A stretch of 15,517 nt of DNA, from assembly GCA_029864165.1 (NCBI GenBank), contig JAOTTZ010000009.1, forward strand, positions 1 through 15,517, given 5' to 3'. This DNA is from Burkholderiaceae bacterium (lineage in GTDB: Bacteria; Pseudomonadota; Gammaproteobacteria; Burkholderiales; Burkholderiaceae_C). The notes under the pieces are model-generated. The model did no database searches and was not told the DNA's origin. It saw only the letters and a list, made by a program, of their open reading frames with translations. Below are positions 15,209 through 15,517 of this stretch, in pieces (the stretch's first letter is position 1; the number at the start of each line of letters is the position of its first letter). A program made the position numbers and the translations under genes.

Positions 15209-15517
15209 CTACTCGCGTGCTAACAACGCCCTTTCGTTACAAGGATAGGCTACTCCTGCGATTGCGGGCCTACACGATGCCGTGGTGCATTTGCCACACA
15301 AAGGTGTGTGCTCGCTGAACTTATGCGCTGCAGGCAACCCACATCTACTAAGCTGTGAACGTGTGGCCATCTCCTCAATAGGTACAGGCAAACTCCCAGG
15401 GTCAGTATCGCTTAATTCAAGAGGGGTTTTGTTTCCGCACAAATAACAACGCCCCGCACAACGCCCCGCACGGCTTGGGCACCGACCGGGTTTGGTCAGC
15501 TTGTCGCACCAAGCGAC
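15209..15517 (-). CDS. Partial cysteine-rich reading frame, possible zinc-binding protein
   Basis: The frame is open from the window edge (base 15517) to the stop TAG at 15209-15211, giving 102 residues with the N-terminus missing or undefined. I do not recognise it. Ten cysteines occur in clusters: WCDKLTKPGRC, AGRCAGRCYLCG, SRCGLPAAHKFSEH, PLCGKCTTASC and YPC. CxxC pairs and a nearby His would suit one or two zinc ribbons. A 12-bp tandem duplication (15447-15470 region) encodes the repeated AGRC. If it is a gene it is the 3' part of one reading leftward, towards but separate from the receptor operon. The evidence against is the short length, absence of a family match by eye and no visible start; an accidental frame cannot be excluded. 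Confidence 0.35.
   Translation of the reverse strand, partial: VAWCDKLTKPGRCPSRAGRCAGRCYLCGNKTPLELSDTDPGSLPVPIEEMATRSQLSRCGLPAAHKFSEHTPLCGKCTTASCRPAIAGVAYPCNERALLARE
15447..15470. repeat. 12-bp tandem duplication
   Basis: The word ACAACGCCCCGC occurs twice in a row, followed by a third partial copy starting AC. The unit length is a multiple of three, so it keeps the Cys-rich - strand frame open and duplicates AGRC. Confidence 0.65.

Noticed and set aside
15216..15255. Integron attC-like site
   Set aside because: GCTAACAACGC and GTTACAAGG recall attC core words, but the matching inverted partner sites and imperfect stem are absent.

Overview
The window is about 15.5 kb of GC-rich proteobacterial chromosome. 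The gene content (hslVU, a stand-alone type III pantothenate kinase, clpB, nadB, plsY) and protein style suggest a betaproteobacterium, probably Burkholderiales. That placement is an inference from gene content and composition, not from a marker-gene search.

Left part (1-5183), proteostasis and CoA synthesis. The last codons of hslV are followed by hslU on the + strand; together they form the HslVU (ClpYQ) protease. Convergent to hslU is coaX (type III pantothenate kinase, - strand). coaX is divergent from clpB (+ strand), the heat-shock disaggregase, across a 271-bp gap. clpB ends at a strong palindromic stem-loop that separates it from a convergent gene.

Middle part (5188-8369). On the - strand is a 457-residue protein of unknown function: an undefined N-terminal region, an Ala/Pro-rich linker and a C-terminal segment that looks like a Roadblock/LC7 domain. 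It is divergent from nadB (L-aspartate oxidase, first step of quinolinate/NAD synthesis).

Right part (8383-14742), a probable six-gene operon on the - strand. In transcription order it contains a TonB-dependent outer-membrane receptor, a periplasmic YfiR-family protein, a membrane hybrid histidine kinase (CHASE8-like sensor, HAMP, HisKA, HATPase, degenerate receiver, receiver), plsY (acyl-phosphate:glycerol-3-phosphate acyltransferase), a RidA-family protein and a membrane-anchored glutaredoxin-like protein. Junctions are 23 bp, 31 bp, 2 bp, an ATGA overlap and a GTGA overlap. The first three genes look like an envelope signalling chain: outer-membrane receptor, periplasmic YfiR, then inner-membrane kinase. 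The CHASE8-like sensor is the type found in YfiN-like diguanylate cyclases, the known target of YfiR, but here the output is a histidine kinase. This module and its coupling to phospholipid synthesis are the most interesting content of the window.

Right end (14743-15517). The 466 bp upstream of the receptor gene carry a perfect 26-bp palindrome, a smaller hairpin and no convincing gene. The last 309 bp hold a partial, very cysteine-rich reading frame on the - strand that runs off the window. No tRNA, rRNA, CRISPR array or insertion sequence was seen.
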